Shown: in pieces, positions 16,890-24,948 of the stretch
How the letters are laid out: every line of letters begins with the position of its first letter
Position numbering within the stretch: the first letter of the stretch is position 1
DNA from: Gelidibacter pelagius
GTDB taxonomy: Bacteria; Bacteroidota; Bacteroidia; Flavobacteriales; Flavobacteriaceae
Length of the DNA stretch: 44,179 nt
Assembly: GCF_017581925.1 (NCBI RefSeq)
Contig: NZ_JAGEVG010000028.1
Coordinates: 1-44,179 of the forward strand
Direction of reading: 5' to 3'
Translations under genes and position numbers: made by a program
Notes under the pieces: generated by a model
What the model saw: the letters and a program-made list of their open reading frames with translations, nothing else
Told to the model about the DNA's origin: nothing
Database searches by the model: none

Positions 16890-17120
16890 ACACAGATTTC
16901 ACGGATTTTCACTGATTTTTTTTTAAACACGAATTGCACGGATTTTCACGGAATCGGTAATCCCTTTAAATCCCCGTAGAAGAGCAAAATCTCTCTATGG
17001 AACTCTGTGTCTCCTCTGTGGAACTCTATGAAATAGCTCTTCAATCCATGAATTAGGCCTCATTATACCACCGAGAATCCTTCAAAATCAGTGAATATCT
17101 GCCAAATCAGCGTCATCCGC
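16890..17120. repeat. Phylum-typical degenerate intergenic repeat block
   Basis: Units with TTNCACGGATTTTCAC occur at about 16898-16913 and 16934-16949, and remnants such as AATCAGTGAATATCTGCCAA (from about 17085) and CAGCGTCATCCGCGTTCC follow. Similar CACGGATTTTCACTGATT sequences are widespread between genes in Bacteroidetes. No coding sequence is seen in 16829-17131. Confidence 0.6.
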
Positions 17121-17131
17121 GTTCCATCAAA

Positions 17132-18331
17132 TCAAGGCTCAAAAAACCCCGTACTCCCTCCAACCCAAGTCTTATCCTTATTGTATTTCACACCCACCAT
17201 TTCGCCTTTACTTATGCGTATGAGGTTGCTGACAATTTGAGTCTTATTGGTTTTGCTATTATGAAGCAACATCATTCGGATTTCACATTTCGCAGGGTCA
17301 TCCATCGTTTCGATAATAGGCGCATAAGCCACTTTTTCCTGCAACAAATAATTTGATTTGTCTTCCACAGCATCAATCATCGCTTTATCAACGTGAATCT
17401 GCACCCCAGCACCTGCGAAAGAATAAAGTGGTTTTAGGACATAGTTCTCTAAATCGGTTGGAATGGATTCAAGTTTGTCCAAGTAGTAGGATTTCGGTAC
17501 ATAATCGCCCTTTAGCAAAGGCATCGTGTACTTACTGATCCTGAAAAACCAATTGGGATGTCCAATCCATTCAACATCCACTTCGTCCTTAAAATCGTAT
17601 TCGCGAACTAAATCTGGACGCTGATCCAATTCGTCAAAAATAATACGGTTATAAATCTTTAGTACTTGAATCTCGGAGCCTTTATCATCTACGTAAAACA
17701 ATTGCTTTCCTCGTTTGATCAGCTTTGAAATACACAATACTTTGATACCCAATAAGGCTTCGGTAGCGTAGAAATCAATGGCCGTAGCCTGTTTTTCTGG
17801 TTCAATTTCAAGAAGGATGACTTGCTTTGGATCGGTATCACCAACAATTTCTGTACGTAACAATTCGATATAGGCTTCCGAACTCAATCCGTTAAGGTGT
17901 TGTGAGAAATCTTCAGGAATGCCGTCATAATGCTTGCGGTACATGCCGCCGACCAATTCCTGGAAAAAGTAGAGTGACGGAAACCCTTGCAATTCTATGA
18001 GCTTGGGTGTTAAATTACCGTTTTCATCCAAACAGACACCGAAATCCAATTGTATAAACTTAGAGTGGTCATCTTCATTGGGGACTCTCATGCTGTCCTT
18101 GAAAAACGCGCCTTCAGTCAGTTCCTTAAAGTTAGGCTGATCGATGACTTTCATAATGTCTTCACAAGCTTCAACCAATTTCTTTTTTAATTCCTTGGGA
18201 ATGAACACCGGTGTTTCGGCAATTTTAAATTTAGGAGTATAGTCGAATTGAGCAATGATATCTGCCAGCATTGCGGCATACTTTTCTTCAGAAAATTGAG
18301 CGTTAAACGCCTTGCGTAAGGTGGCAATCAT
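17132..18331 (-). CDS. Circularly permuted ATP-grasp-like ligase
   Basis: This 399-residue protein is not a well-named family. The acidic motif KLIELQGFPSL (110-120) precedes the lysine-containing region YVLKPLYSFAGAGVQI (297-312, Lys300). In ordinary ATP-grasp enzymes the metal-binding E-x-N comes last. In glutathionylspermidine synthase and CP_ATPgrasp families the order is reversed, as here. Another metal or substrate segment is CEIRMMLLHNSK (349-360), followed by KYNKDKTWVGGSTGFFE at the end. It begins six bases after the amidotransferase stop, so it is the last gene of the minus-strand operon. The N-terminal 30 residues are unassigned. It likely forms an amide bond at ATP cost. Confidence 0.65.
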   Translation of the reverse strand: MIATLRKAFNAQFSEEKYAAMLADIIAQFDYTPKFKIAETPVFIPKELKKKLVEACEDIMKVIDQPNFKELTEGAFFKDSMRVPNEDDHSKFIQLDFGVCLDENGNLTPKLIELQGFPSLYFFQELVGGMYRKHYDGIPEDFSQHLNGLSSEAYIELLRTEIVGDTDPKQVILLEIEPEKQATAIDFYATEALLGIKVLCISKLIKRGKQLFYVDDKGSEIQVLKIYNRIIFDELDQRPDLVREYDFKDEVDVEWIGHPNWFFRISKYTMPLLKGDYVPKSYYLDKLESIPTDLENYVLKPLYSFAGAGVQIHVDKAMIDAVEDKSNYLLQEKVAYAPIIETMDDPAKCEIRMMLLHNSKTNKTQIVSNLIRISKGEMVGVKYNKDKTWVGGSTGFFEP

Positions 18332-18337
18332 AATGTT

Positions 18338-19156
18338 TTATGAGATTAGTTGTGCTGACAATTGTTTCATGGCACGTTCAATAAACTTCGGTAGAATGAT
18401 TTTATGGGTTCTGATGATTTTATCCGGATCATCCATTTTGTCCATCATATCATCATATTTCTCTTCGCCAAAATTGGCGATGACTTTGAGCTTATTGGCT
18501 TCTCCGAGAAAATGTGCTCTCATGCCAACAGGATCAGCTTCAGGGTGAAATTGTGTGCCAACAAATTCTTTCGAGAAACGAACCGCCATTATGGCACGTT
18601 CATAACTGACATGGCTTCGTATTTTTTCGAGACTTAAAATGGAAGCACCTTGTTCCTTAAAAACCTCTAAACGGGGTTGTACCAATTGCCAATCGCGTGA
18701 ATCCACAGCGTAAAACGGATCGTCCAATCCTTCTAAAAGTGGATCTTTTAAGCCCTTTTTAGTTTTGTGAATCGGTAAAACGCCAAAAGAAGTACTCCGT
18801 CTTGGCTTCATTTCTCCCAATTTGAAATAGTCGCACACCACCTGAAACGAATAACAGATAAAGAACATATATTTCTTTTGGTGCTGTGAGGTCTTGTTAA
18901 AATCCCACAGGTCCTGTACTAATTTGAGATAAGGAATACGCCACGGGCCATCTTCAAGCGGACTGTCAGGTCCGCCACTTGAAATATAAATGTCAAAAGA
19001 GGTGTCAGGTATTTCTTGAGCACCTCTAACATTGAATATTTTATAATCTACTTCATCTTCAAAGCCTCTTACAATATCAGCAATACAACGCAAACCTTGA
19101 TTGGCTTGGTTGTTATTCATATCGAGAATGGCTACTTTAAATTTATCTTTAAGCAT
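18338..19156 (-). CDS. Class I glutamine amidotransferase-like protein
   Basis: This 272-residue protein has the nucleophile C101 in FFICYSFQVVCD and the His-Glu pair H204/E206 in VGTQFHPEADP, giving the Cys-His-Glu triad of class I GATases. An SSGGPDSP loop (59-66) forms part of the glutamine site. The C-terminal 60 residues form a helix-rich extension (GEEKYDDMMDKMDD). It likely releases ammonia from glutamine, or hydrolyses a gamma-glutamyl amide, for the neighbouring ligases. It lies 10 bases downstream of the GCS2 ligase gene and 6 bases upstream of the CP-ATP-grasp gene, so these three are tightly coupled. No known GATase partner domain is fused to it. Confidence 0.83.
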   Translation of the reverse strand: MLKDKFKVAILDMNNNQANQGLRCIADIVRGFEDEVDYKIFNVRGAQEIPDTSFDIYISSGGPDSPLEDGPWRIPYLKLVQDLWDFNKTSQHQKKYMFFICYSFQVVCDYFKLGEMKPRRSTSFGVLPIHKTKKGLKDPLLEGLDDPFYAVDSRDWQLVQPRLEVFKEQGASILSLEKIRSHVSYERAIMAVRFSKEFVGTQFHPEADPVGMRAHFLGEANKLKVIANFGEEKYDDMMDKMDDPDKIIRTHKIILPKFIERAMKQLSAQLIS

Positions 19157-19166
19157 GTAATTTTTT

Positions 19167-20261
19167 CTAAGTTCCTAAAATGGTCTGCTCCATAATATAG
19201 TCCACCACTTTAGTCAAATCCTTGGTTTCTTCGAAAACAGCGAGCTGTCTGTCAGCACCTGTGCCATTTTTTATCATGGTTTTGACGTGTTCTATTTCCT
19301 TTCGGGAACCGAGCTCATCCACAACATCATCTACGAAATTAAGCAATTCGAGCATTAAATCTTTCGTGTTTACTTCACATTCCTTGCCAAAGTCGATCAT
19401 ACTGCCATCAAGTCCGTATCTGCTGGCGCGCCATTTGTTCTCATTTATCAATGCACGATGATAGAGCATAAAGTTAAGATTTTGTGTTCTCAGCTTATAA
19501 AGTTTTGCTACCAAGGCCTGAATTAATGCAGCAATGCTCAAGGTTTCTTCAATGGTCATCGGTACGTCACAAATACGTACTTCCAAGGTTGGGAAGAATG
19601 GATGCATACGAATATCCCACCATATTTTTTTAGGATTGTCAATACAATTCGTTTTGATCAGTACATTTATATAATGCTCATATTCCGCAACAGTTTGAAA
19701 AACTCCGGGAATTCCTGTTCTTGGAAATTTATCAAAAACTTTCGAACGAAATGATTTAAAGCCTGTATTTCGACCTTCCCAAAACGGCGAATTGGTTGAT
19801 AAAGCATATAAATGCGGTAAGAAATAGCGCATGGCGTTGGTTAAATGCAAGGACATTTGTTTGTCTTCTATTCCCACATGCACATGGAGTCCGAAAATTA
19901 AGTTCGAACGTGCTGTATCTTGTAGTTCATGCACGATTTCGTCGTACCGTGGGTTTGGTGTAATCAGTTGTGTTTCCCACTTCGTAAAAGGATGGGTTCC
20001 CGCAGCGCCAATTTTAAAACCTAAAGAGTTGGCAATTTCAGAAATCGATTTGCGCAAATGGGTAAGATCCTTTCTGGCCTCCGTAATATCATTACAGATA
20101 TTGGTGCCAACTTCCACTACCGCTTGGTGCATTTCTGCCTTGACCTGGTCATTCAATATTTTTTCGGCTACGGTAACAATTTGTTGGTCATGCGAGATCA
20201 GTTCCCGCGTTGTTGGACAGATGACCTGATATTCTTCTTCAATGCCTAATGTAAACTTCAT
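19167..20261 (-). CDS. GCS2-family carboxylate-amine ligase (YbdK-like)
   Basis: This 364-residue member of the GCS2 superfamily (gamma-glutamate-cysteine ligase type 2) joins a carboxylate to an amine through an acyl phosphate. The metal-binding start FTLGIEEEYQVI (3-14) is followed by HQAVVEVGTN (45-54), GLHVHVGIED (124-133), and LEVRICDVPMTIEE. The length equals that of YbdK. Its gene is between an ATP-grasp gene and a GATase gene, with a hairpin in the 66-base upstream gap. The family includes enzymes of glutathione, butirosin and other side chains, so glutamate is a plausible but unproven substrate. Confidence 0.88.
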   Translation of the reverse strand: MKFTLGIEEEYQVICPTTRELISHDQQIVTVAEKILNDQVKAEMHQAVVEVGTNICNDITEARKDLTHLRKSISEIANSLGFKIGAAGTHPFTKWETQLITPNPRYDEIVHELQDTARSNLIFGLHVHVGIEDKQMSLHLTNAMRYFLPHLYALSTNSPFWEGRNTGFKSFRSKVFDKFPRTGIPGVFQTVAEYEHYINVLIKTNCIDNPKKIWWDIRMHPFFPTLEVRICDVPMTIEETLSIAALIQALVAKLYKLRTQNLNFMLYHRALINENKWRASRYGLDGSMIDFGKECEVNTKDLMLELLNFVDDVVDELGSRKEIEHVKTMIKNGTGADRQLAVFEETKDLTKVVDYIMEQTILGT

Positions 20262-20286
20262 AAAATCGGGTGGTTTATATGAAAAT

Positions 20287-20316
20287 CTTTCAGTCCCGAA
20301 GTATCGAGACTGAAAG
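20287..20316. terminator. Stem-loop inside the amide-ligase operon
   Basis: CTTTCAGTC (20287-20295) pairs perfectly with GACTGAAAG (20308-20316), with a CCGAAGTATCGA loop. On the transcript it falls between the ATP-grasp stop (20328) and the GCS2 start (20261), followed by AUUUUC. It may stabilise or attenuate the message. Confidence 0.55.
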
Positions 20317-20327
20317 GTTAGTGAATC

Positions 20328-21290
20328 TTATTTATAAACAGTCTTTTTGCCAGTGATCTGATCTTTAACAAATGTGCCCCATGTAAGGTTCATTTTGTCT
20401 TTCTTGTATTGTTTTGCTTTGTTAATGGCCATATTAGCAGCATTTTCAACAATCCAGTCAAAATTTTCCTGACCTACAGAATTGATATCTGCATCTGGCG
20501 CTGGGTTACAGAAGTCAATAGCATACGGGATGCCGTCGCGAATAGCAAACTCTACCGTATTGAAATCGTAGCCTAATGCTTTATTCAAGCGGATAGAATA
20601 GTTTTTAACCAAATCTAAAATCTCTTGTTTTACAGGAGGTCCATCAATCACATAACGTAAGTGGTGCGGATTTCTTGGCTCATATTGCATGATATGAACG
20701 TTGTCAGTATCTAACACGTAACATCTGAAATATTCCGTAAAATTGATTTCCTCTTGGAGCATCATGACCAAATTCTCTGTCTCTCCATGTTTTTTCCATA
20801 GATCTTGAGGGTTTTCAACGCGATACACGCTCTTCCAACCACCGCCATCATGAGGTTTCATATAGGCAGGGAAGCCAATAGTATCAAACATATGTTCCCA
20901 AGCAAATGGAAATTTCATGTTTCGGAATGAATTTTCATCTGTGTCCGGTGGACGATGTGATGTTGGTAAAATAAAGGTTTTTGGTACTGGAACACCTACT
21001 TTTTCTGCGAGGGCATTGTTGAAGAATTTTTCGTCAGCACTCCACCAAAATGGGTTGTTGATGACTGCCGTACCTGAAATAGCCGCATTTTTAAGGAAGG
21101 CGCGATAAAATGGCACATCCTGAGAAATCCTGTCTATAATAACCGCATAATCTGTTGGTTTAGCTTGCTCCACCATATCGATGGAAACAGCTTCCGCCAT
21201 TATCCCCTTTACCTTTTTTTCATTGACGCGATCAATAAACGCTTGAGGGAATGTATTCTCTTGTCCGAATAGGATGCCTATTTTCTTCAT
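20328..21290 (-). CDS. ATP-grasp ligase, RimK/D-Ala-D-Ala ligase-like
   Basis: This 320-residue protein starts with MKKIGILFGQENTFPQAFI. The ATP-grasp core has K145 in AYMKPHDGGGWKSV (142-155). The metal-binding segment IDFCNPAPDADINSVG (258-273) carries D259-x-x-N262, a variant of E-x-N. A conserved FWWSADEKFFNNALAEKVGV segment begins at residue 81. It shows no similarity in sequence to the 400-residue ATP-grasp protein on the other strand or to the CP-type one at 17132, so the cluster carries three distinct ligases. The gene is 73 bases after the esterase gene, with a stem-loop just before its ATG. Confidence 0.82.
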   Translation of the reverse strand: MKKIGILFGQENTFPQAFIDRVNEKKVKGIMAEAVSIDMVEQAKPTDYAVIIDRISQDVPFYRAFLKNAAISGTAVINNPFWWSADEKFFNNALAEKVGVPVPKTFILPTSHRPPDTDENSFRNMKFPFAWEHMFDTIGFPAYMKPHDGGGWKSVYRVENPQDLWKKHGETENLVMMLQEEINFTEYFRCYVLDTDNVHIMQYEPRNPHHLRYVIDGPPVKQEILDLVKNYSIRLNKALGYDFNTVEFAIRDGIPYAIDFCNPAPDADINSVGQENFDWIVENAANMAINKAKQYKKDKMNLTWGTFVKDQITGKKTVYK

Positions 21291-21306
21291 AAATTTTAGT
21301 TTTATT

Positions 21307-21326
21307 ATTTCCTCGAAGGAGGAAAT
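21307..21326. promoter_or_regulatory. Perfect 8-bp stem-loop just upstream of the ATP-grasp start
   Basis: ATTTCCTC (21307-21314) pairs with GAGGAAAT (21319-21326) around GAAG. On the minus strand the arm ends 16 bases before the ATG at 21290, close to the ribosome footprint. It could tune translation or mark an RNA-processing site. Confidence 0.45.
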
Positions 21327-21363
21327 CTATTTAATATCTGTTTTGGTTGTTTGTTTTTAGTTT

Positions 21364-22068
21364 TTAAAGTTTTGAAAGGTATTCTGGAAACATTTGACGC
21401 CATAACGGCCAATCATGCTTAGCCCACTTACGTACGTCATACCAAAAAGGAATGTTCTTGTCGCGGAGTATTTTGGCCATTTTGTCATTGGCTTCCAAAC
21501 AAATATCCCATTCACCGACTCCAAGAATAATTTTCATTTTCCATAGATCGGGATGGTTATTGCCCGGTAGATAGTCTATGGGATTATTAAAGAATACGTT
21601 ATCATCATAATGTCGCCCAACAAATGAGGTAATGTCAAACGCACCGCTCATGCTGAACATGTGGCTGACTTTTTCAGGATGTTTGAAGGCGAAATTTGAT
21701 GCTTGGTACCCGCCAAAGCTTGGACCTGCAACGGCTACTTTTGGTAAGCGTTTTTCATGACAAATTGAATTGACTACTTCATTCATGATAAATTGGTCAT
21801 ACCAATTATGATTTTTTGCCCGTTGTGCGGGGTGAATTTTTTTGTTATACCAGCTCAGTTCGTTAATGCCATCTGGACAGTAAATCTGTACTTTACCCTG
21901 TTCAACAAACCATCGGACGGATTCCACAAGTTTCATGTCTTTACATTCATTGTGTTTGCCCATAGTAGTTGGGAAAAGTATTACGGGATACCCTGAATGT
22001 CCAAAAACAAGCATTTCTATGTCTTTACTAAGGGTCGGTGAGTACCATTTGTGATGTTGTTCTTTCAA
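21364..22068 (-). CDS. Alpha/beta-hydrolase esterase at the head of the ligase operon
   Basis: This 234-residue PF00756-type hydrolase has the nucleophile S117 in AGPSFGGYQASNF (114-126). The acid is probably D188 in VGEWDICLEAN, and the histidine H218 in KWAKHDWPLW. The N-terminal HKWYSPTLSKDIEMLVFGHSGYPVILFPTT replaces the usual signal peptide, so it is cytoplasmic. It is the first gene of the minus-strand arm. The upstream gap, 22069-22459, is AT-rich with no clear promoter box and serves the divergent TPR gene also. Similar esterases often lie beside this ligase set in my recollection of Bacteroidetes genomes, but I cannot verify it here. Confidence 0.85.
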   Translation of the reverse strand: MKEQHHKWYSPTLSKDIEMLVFGHSGYPVILFPTTMGKHNECKDMKLVESVRWFVEQGKVQIYCPDGINELSWYNKKIHPAQRAKNHNWYDQFIMNEVVNSICHEKRLPKVAVAGPSFGGYQASNFAFKHPEKVSHMFSMSGAFDITSFVGRHYDDNVFFNNPIDYLPGNNHPDLWKMKIILGVGEWDICLEANDKMAKILRDKNIPFWYDVRKWAKHDWPLWRQMFPEYLSKL

Positions 22069-22459
22069 TATATTATCTTTTAATGGGTTAGGGTAAAATT
22101 GTAAACTAAGAACGGATGCTTCTTTTTGTGCAGAAGTTTAGTTTGATTGATTATTATTAAACGAGTACAACAATATACTTTTTTTAATTACAAATGCAAT
22201 AGCATATATCAGGATTCTTAAATTTTTGTGAAAAACATAAAGAATATGAAGTAATTTTAATTTTTCATAGTTTATTTTATGTCTTAAGGTGGTTTAATTT
22301 CATTTTGTCCCTTTTTTTTAATTTCGGTTGGTTTTGTAGTCAATGCCTGAGAGTCATTTATTTACAGTTCATCCTTCTGATCTGACAGTTCAGACCTCTA
22401 AGTTTTTTGAATTTATAGAGTCAACCGATATTTGGGTATATAAACCAATATTAATTGAG

Positions 22460-23083
22460 ATGAAGCATATAATTATCATTACCGTATTATTTGTGACTGG
22501 AATTTTATCTGCACAAAGTGACTATGACAAAGGCATGGAAAAGGCATTTGAACTTTGGAAAAATGATCAATGGACCGAAGCCGAGCAGTTTTTTGAGCGC
22601 ATCGCCGCCGCTGAACCAGATGCATGGTTGCCAAATTATTATATTGCCCAAATGAACAGTTTAAAATCTTGGGAAGAAAAGGACGCTAATAAGGTAAAGG
22701 GCCAATTGGAGAAAGCGCAAAACTTTCTCAATGATGCCATGGCCATTGAAAAGGACAATGCTGATCTCTTGGTCATGCAAGCACAGATATTGACCAACTG
22801 GGTGGCTTTTGACGGGATGACCTATGGGATGAAATATTCTGCAAAAATATCAGAGCTATACAATAAAGCTTATGCTTTGGCTCCCGAAAATCCGATGGTA
22901 GTTCTCGGGAGGGCTGAGTGGAATATGGGAAGCGCACGTTATTTTGGACAGGACACCAAACCATTTTGTAAAGAAGTGGAAAAATCCATTGAACTTTTTG
23001 CTAACTTTAAGCCTGAAACTGCTTTTTATCCCAATTGGGGACGGGAGCGTGCCGAATCCGTATTAAAATCCTGCAACGACTAA
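22460..23083 (+). CDS. Exported TPR-containing protein
   Basis: I start this 207-residue protein at ATG 22460, which gives the signal peptide MKHIIIITVLFVTGILSAQ; the upstream frame adds 39 residues with no export features. The mature part has two or three TPR-like helical repeats. They include ELWKNDQWTEAEQFFERIAAAEPD (about 32-55) and an AKISELYNKAYALAPENPMVVLG segment (about 125-147). It probably acts in the periplasm as a binding scaffold. It ends 24 bases before the sensor kinase gene, so the kinase may monitor something in its complex. Similar small TPR proteins upstream of LytS-type kinases are common in flavobacteria. Confidence 0.72.
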   Translation: MKHIIIITVLFVTGILSAQSDYDKGMEKAFELWKNDQWTEAEQFFERIAAAEPDAWLPNYYIAQMNSLKSWEEKDANKVKGQLEKAQNFLNDAMAIEKDNADLLVMQAQILTNWVAFDGMTYGMKYSAKISELYNKAYALAPENPMVVLGRAEWNMGSARYFGQDTKPFCKEVEKSIELFANFKPETAFYPNWGRERAESVLKSCND

Positions 23084-23107
23084 TTCACGTTAAATAGATA
23101 CAAACTC

Positions 23108-24442
23108 ATGACCATCAAATCCATTAAAAGTTTATACCTCACGTTTATTATAGGATGCGCGGTATATCTCATAGGGAACTTTCTGTCAAACGGGTTTGAT
23201 TATAGCACAATCAATGATTTTTTAATTGACTTTGGGTTTTACCAACTTTATGCTTTCCTTTTAGGATATACCAATTATTTCTACTTTGCCTATCTCGAGA
23301 AACTGACCTGGAAAAAAGAAGATGGTTTAAAACGAATTATTGTTGGTATAACCGGTTCGGTCATACTTACTATGAGCGGCTTGTTTGTTTTGAACGGTTT
23401 GCAGTATTATCTCTATAGAGGAAGCTCATGGATTGAGTTTTTGCAAACACAACGCTGGAGTAACTACAGTTTTGGACTTTGGATTACCCTGACCATTGTT
23501 ATTATTTTTCATTTTGTTTATTTCTATAACCGTTATCAACAGAATAAGATTAAGGAGCAAAAGGTCATTGCCCATGCCGCCAGCGCGCAATTTGAAAGTC
23601 TGAAAAATCAGATCGATCCTCATTTTTTGTTCAATAGCTTGAATGTATTGACTTCGCTGATCGAAGAAAATCCTGATAACGCACAGCGCTTTACAGTGTC
23701 TTTATCGAAGATTTACAGATATGTTTTAGAACAAAAGGATAAAGAGTTGGTGACGGTTGCCGAAGAATTGGAGTTTGCCAAAACCTATATGAACTTGTTG
23801 ACAATGCGTTTTGAAAACAGTCTTACTTTTGAGATTCCAGAGCACTTCAACAATGAGGATGCAAAGGTGGTGCCCTTGTCCCTGCAATTGCTTTTGGAAA
23901 ATACCATTAAGCATAATACGGTGAGCGAATCAAAACCTTTGCATATCAAAATCACGGTGGAAGATAACTATTTGGTAGTGCAGAATAATTTACAGAAAAA
24001 AGAAGTCCTTCAAACCAGAAAAGGGGTAGGACTGCAAAATATTGTCAATAGATATGGTATCCTAACCAAACGAAAGGTGTTGATTGACGAATCAAGCACC
24101 TATTTTAAGGTGAAAATACCTGTCTTGACCAAACAAATTTCAATCATGGAAACAAAACATTTATATAACGAAGATACCGCCTATTATAGGGCAAAAAAGA
24201 GAGTGGAAGACATCAAGGGTTTCTTTGGGAACTTAGTGTCCTACTGCGTCGTCATTCCGTTTTTAATATTTATCAACTACAAAACCTCATGGAATTATCA
24301 ATGGTTTTGGTTCCCAATGTTGGGCTGGGGGATGGGCATCATCTTTCATGCTTTTGGCGTATTTGGATACGGAAAGGAATGGGAAGAACGAAAAATAAAA
24401 GAAATATTGGAAAAAGAACAACAGACTAACACATGGAACTAA
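23108..24442 (+). CDS. LytS-type sensor histidine kinase with C-terminal 2TM domain
   Basis: This 444-residue kinase has four N-terminal membrane helices (about 9-27, 42-60, 78-98, 122-140). The phosphoacceptor H172 is in the His_kinase block FESLKNQIDPHFLFNSLN. The ATP-binding GHKL elements include the N-box LLLENTIKHN and GVGLQNIVNRYG. Uniquely, residues about 355-440 form a second membrane module with RAKKRVEDIKGFFGNLVSYCVVI and EWEERKIKEILEKEQ, the 2TM domain pattern. The kinase overlaps the next gene, a free-standing 2TM protein with the same motifs. It likely phosphorylates the LytTR regulator at 24949. Confidence 0.88.
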   Translation: MTIKSIKSLYLTFIIGCAVYLIGNFLSNGFDYSTINDFLIDFGFYQLYAFLLGYTNYFYFAYLEKLTWKKEDGLKRIIVGITGSVILTMSGLFVLNGLQYYLYRGSSWIEFLQTQRWSNYSFGLWITLTIVIIFHFVYFYNRYQQNKIKEQKVIAHAASAQFESLKNQIDPHFLFNSLNVLTSLIEENPDNAQRFTVSLSKIYRYVLEQKDKELVTVAEELEFAKTYMNLLTMRFENSLTFEIPEHFNNEDAKVVPLSLQLLLENTIKHNTVSESKPLHIKITVEDNYLVVQNNLQKKEVLQTRKGVGLQNIVNRYGILTKRKVLIDESSTYFKVKIPVLTKQISIMETKHLYNEDTAYYRAKKRVEDIKGFFGNLVSYCVVIPFLIFINYKTSWNYQWFWFPMLGWGMGIIFHAFGVFGYGKEWEERKIKEILEKEQQTNTWN

Positions 24443-24756
24443 TGGAACCGAATTATTTTGAAAAGGAACGTTACGATCGCGCTAAGAAACGCGTAAAAAA
24501 AATCTCTGGATTTTACAGTCATCTGTTGGTTTATGTAGTCATTAACCTAATGATTGTAGTGGTGAATGTCCAGCAATTGGATGTAGGTGAAAGTTATTTT
24601 AAATGGCAGAACTTCACGACATTGTTTTTCTGGGGCATCGGACTTTTAGCGCATGGCCTATCGGTGTTTATGCCGTATGTCGTCTTAGGAAAAAACTGGG
24701 AAGAACGAAAAATAAAAGAATTTATGGAAAAGGAGCGGAAAAGTAAGTGGGAGTGA
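24442..24756 (+). CDS. Small 2TM-domain membrane protein
   Basis: This protein has 104 residues from ATG 24442. That ATG overlaps the kinase stop as TAATG; an ATG three codons earlier (24433) is also possible. It repeats the kinase's C-terminal domain: RAKKRVKKISGFYSHLLVYVVIN, two helices, and NWEERKIKEFMEKER. The strong identity of the end motifs shows that it came from the same ancestor as the fused domain. It may pair with the kinase in the membrane or modulate its output. The family function is unknown. Confidence 0.8.
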   Translation: MEPNYFEKERYDRAKKRVKKISGFYSHLLVYVVINLMIVVVNVQQLDVGESYFKWQNFTTLFFWGIGLLAHGLSVFMPYVVLGKNWEERKIKEFMEKERKSKWE

Positions 24757-24948
24757 TGGTTCAAGGTTCAGTGTTCAACATTCGAGATTCAGGATTCAGG
24801 ATTGAAGTTCAAGTTTCAAGATTATAGAAAATAGAGAATAGAATTAAGTATCAAGAATCAAGAGGCAAGAACATAGAAAAAAGAACATAGAACAAGAATC
24901 AATAACTTTGGAAATCCCTAATGCCTAATACCTAATCCCTAATTCAAA
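24757..24948. repeat. Low-complexity degenerate repeats between 2TM gene and regulator
   Basis: The segment has repeating AGATTCAGGATTCAAG-like units (about 24780-24825), AGAACATAGAA units (about 24868-24893), then CCTAAT heptamer-like units: CCCTAATGCCTAATACC and TAATCCCTAATTC (about 24915-24943). No coding sequence or stable hairpin is seen. Such tracts often occur between LytS and LytTR genes in flavobacteria. Confidence 0.6.

Noticed and set aside
24757-24948. Small gene between the 2TM gene and the regulator.
   Set aside because: Low-complexity repeats with no continuous frame of interest.
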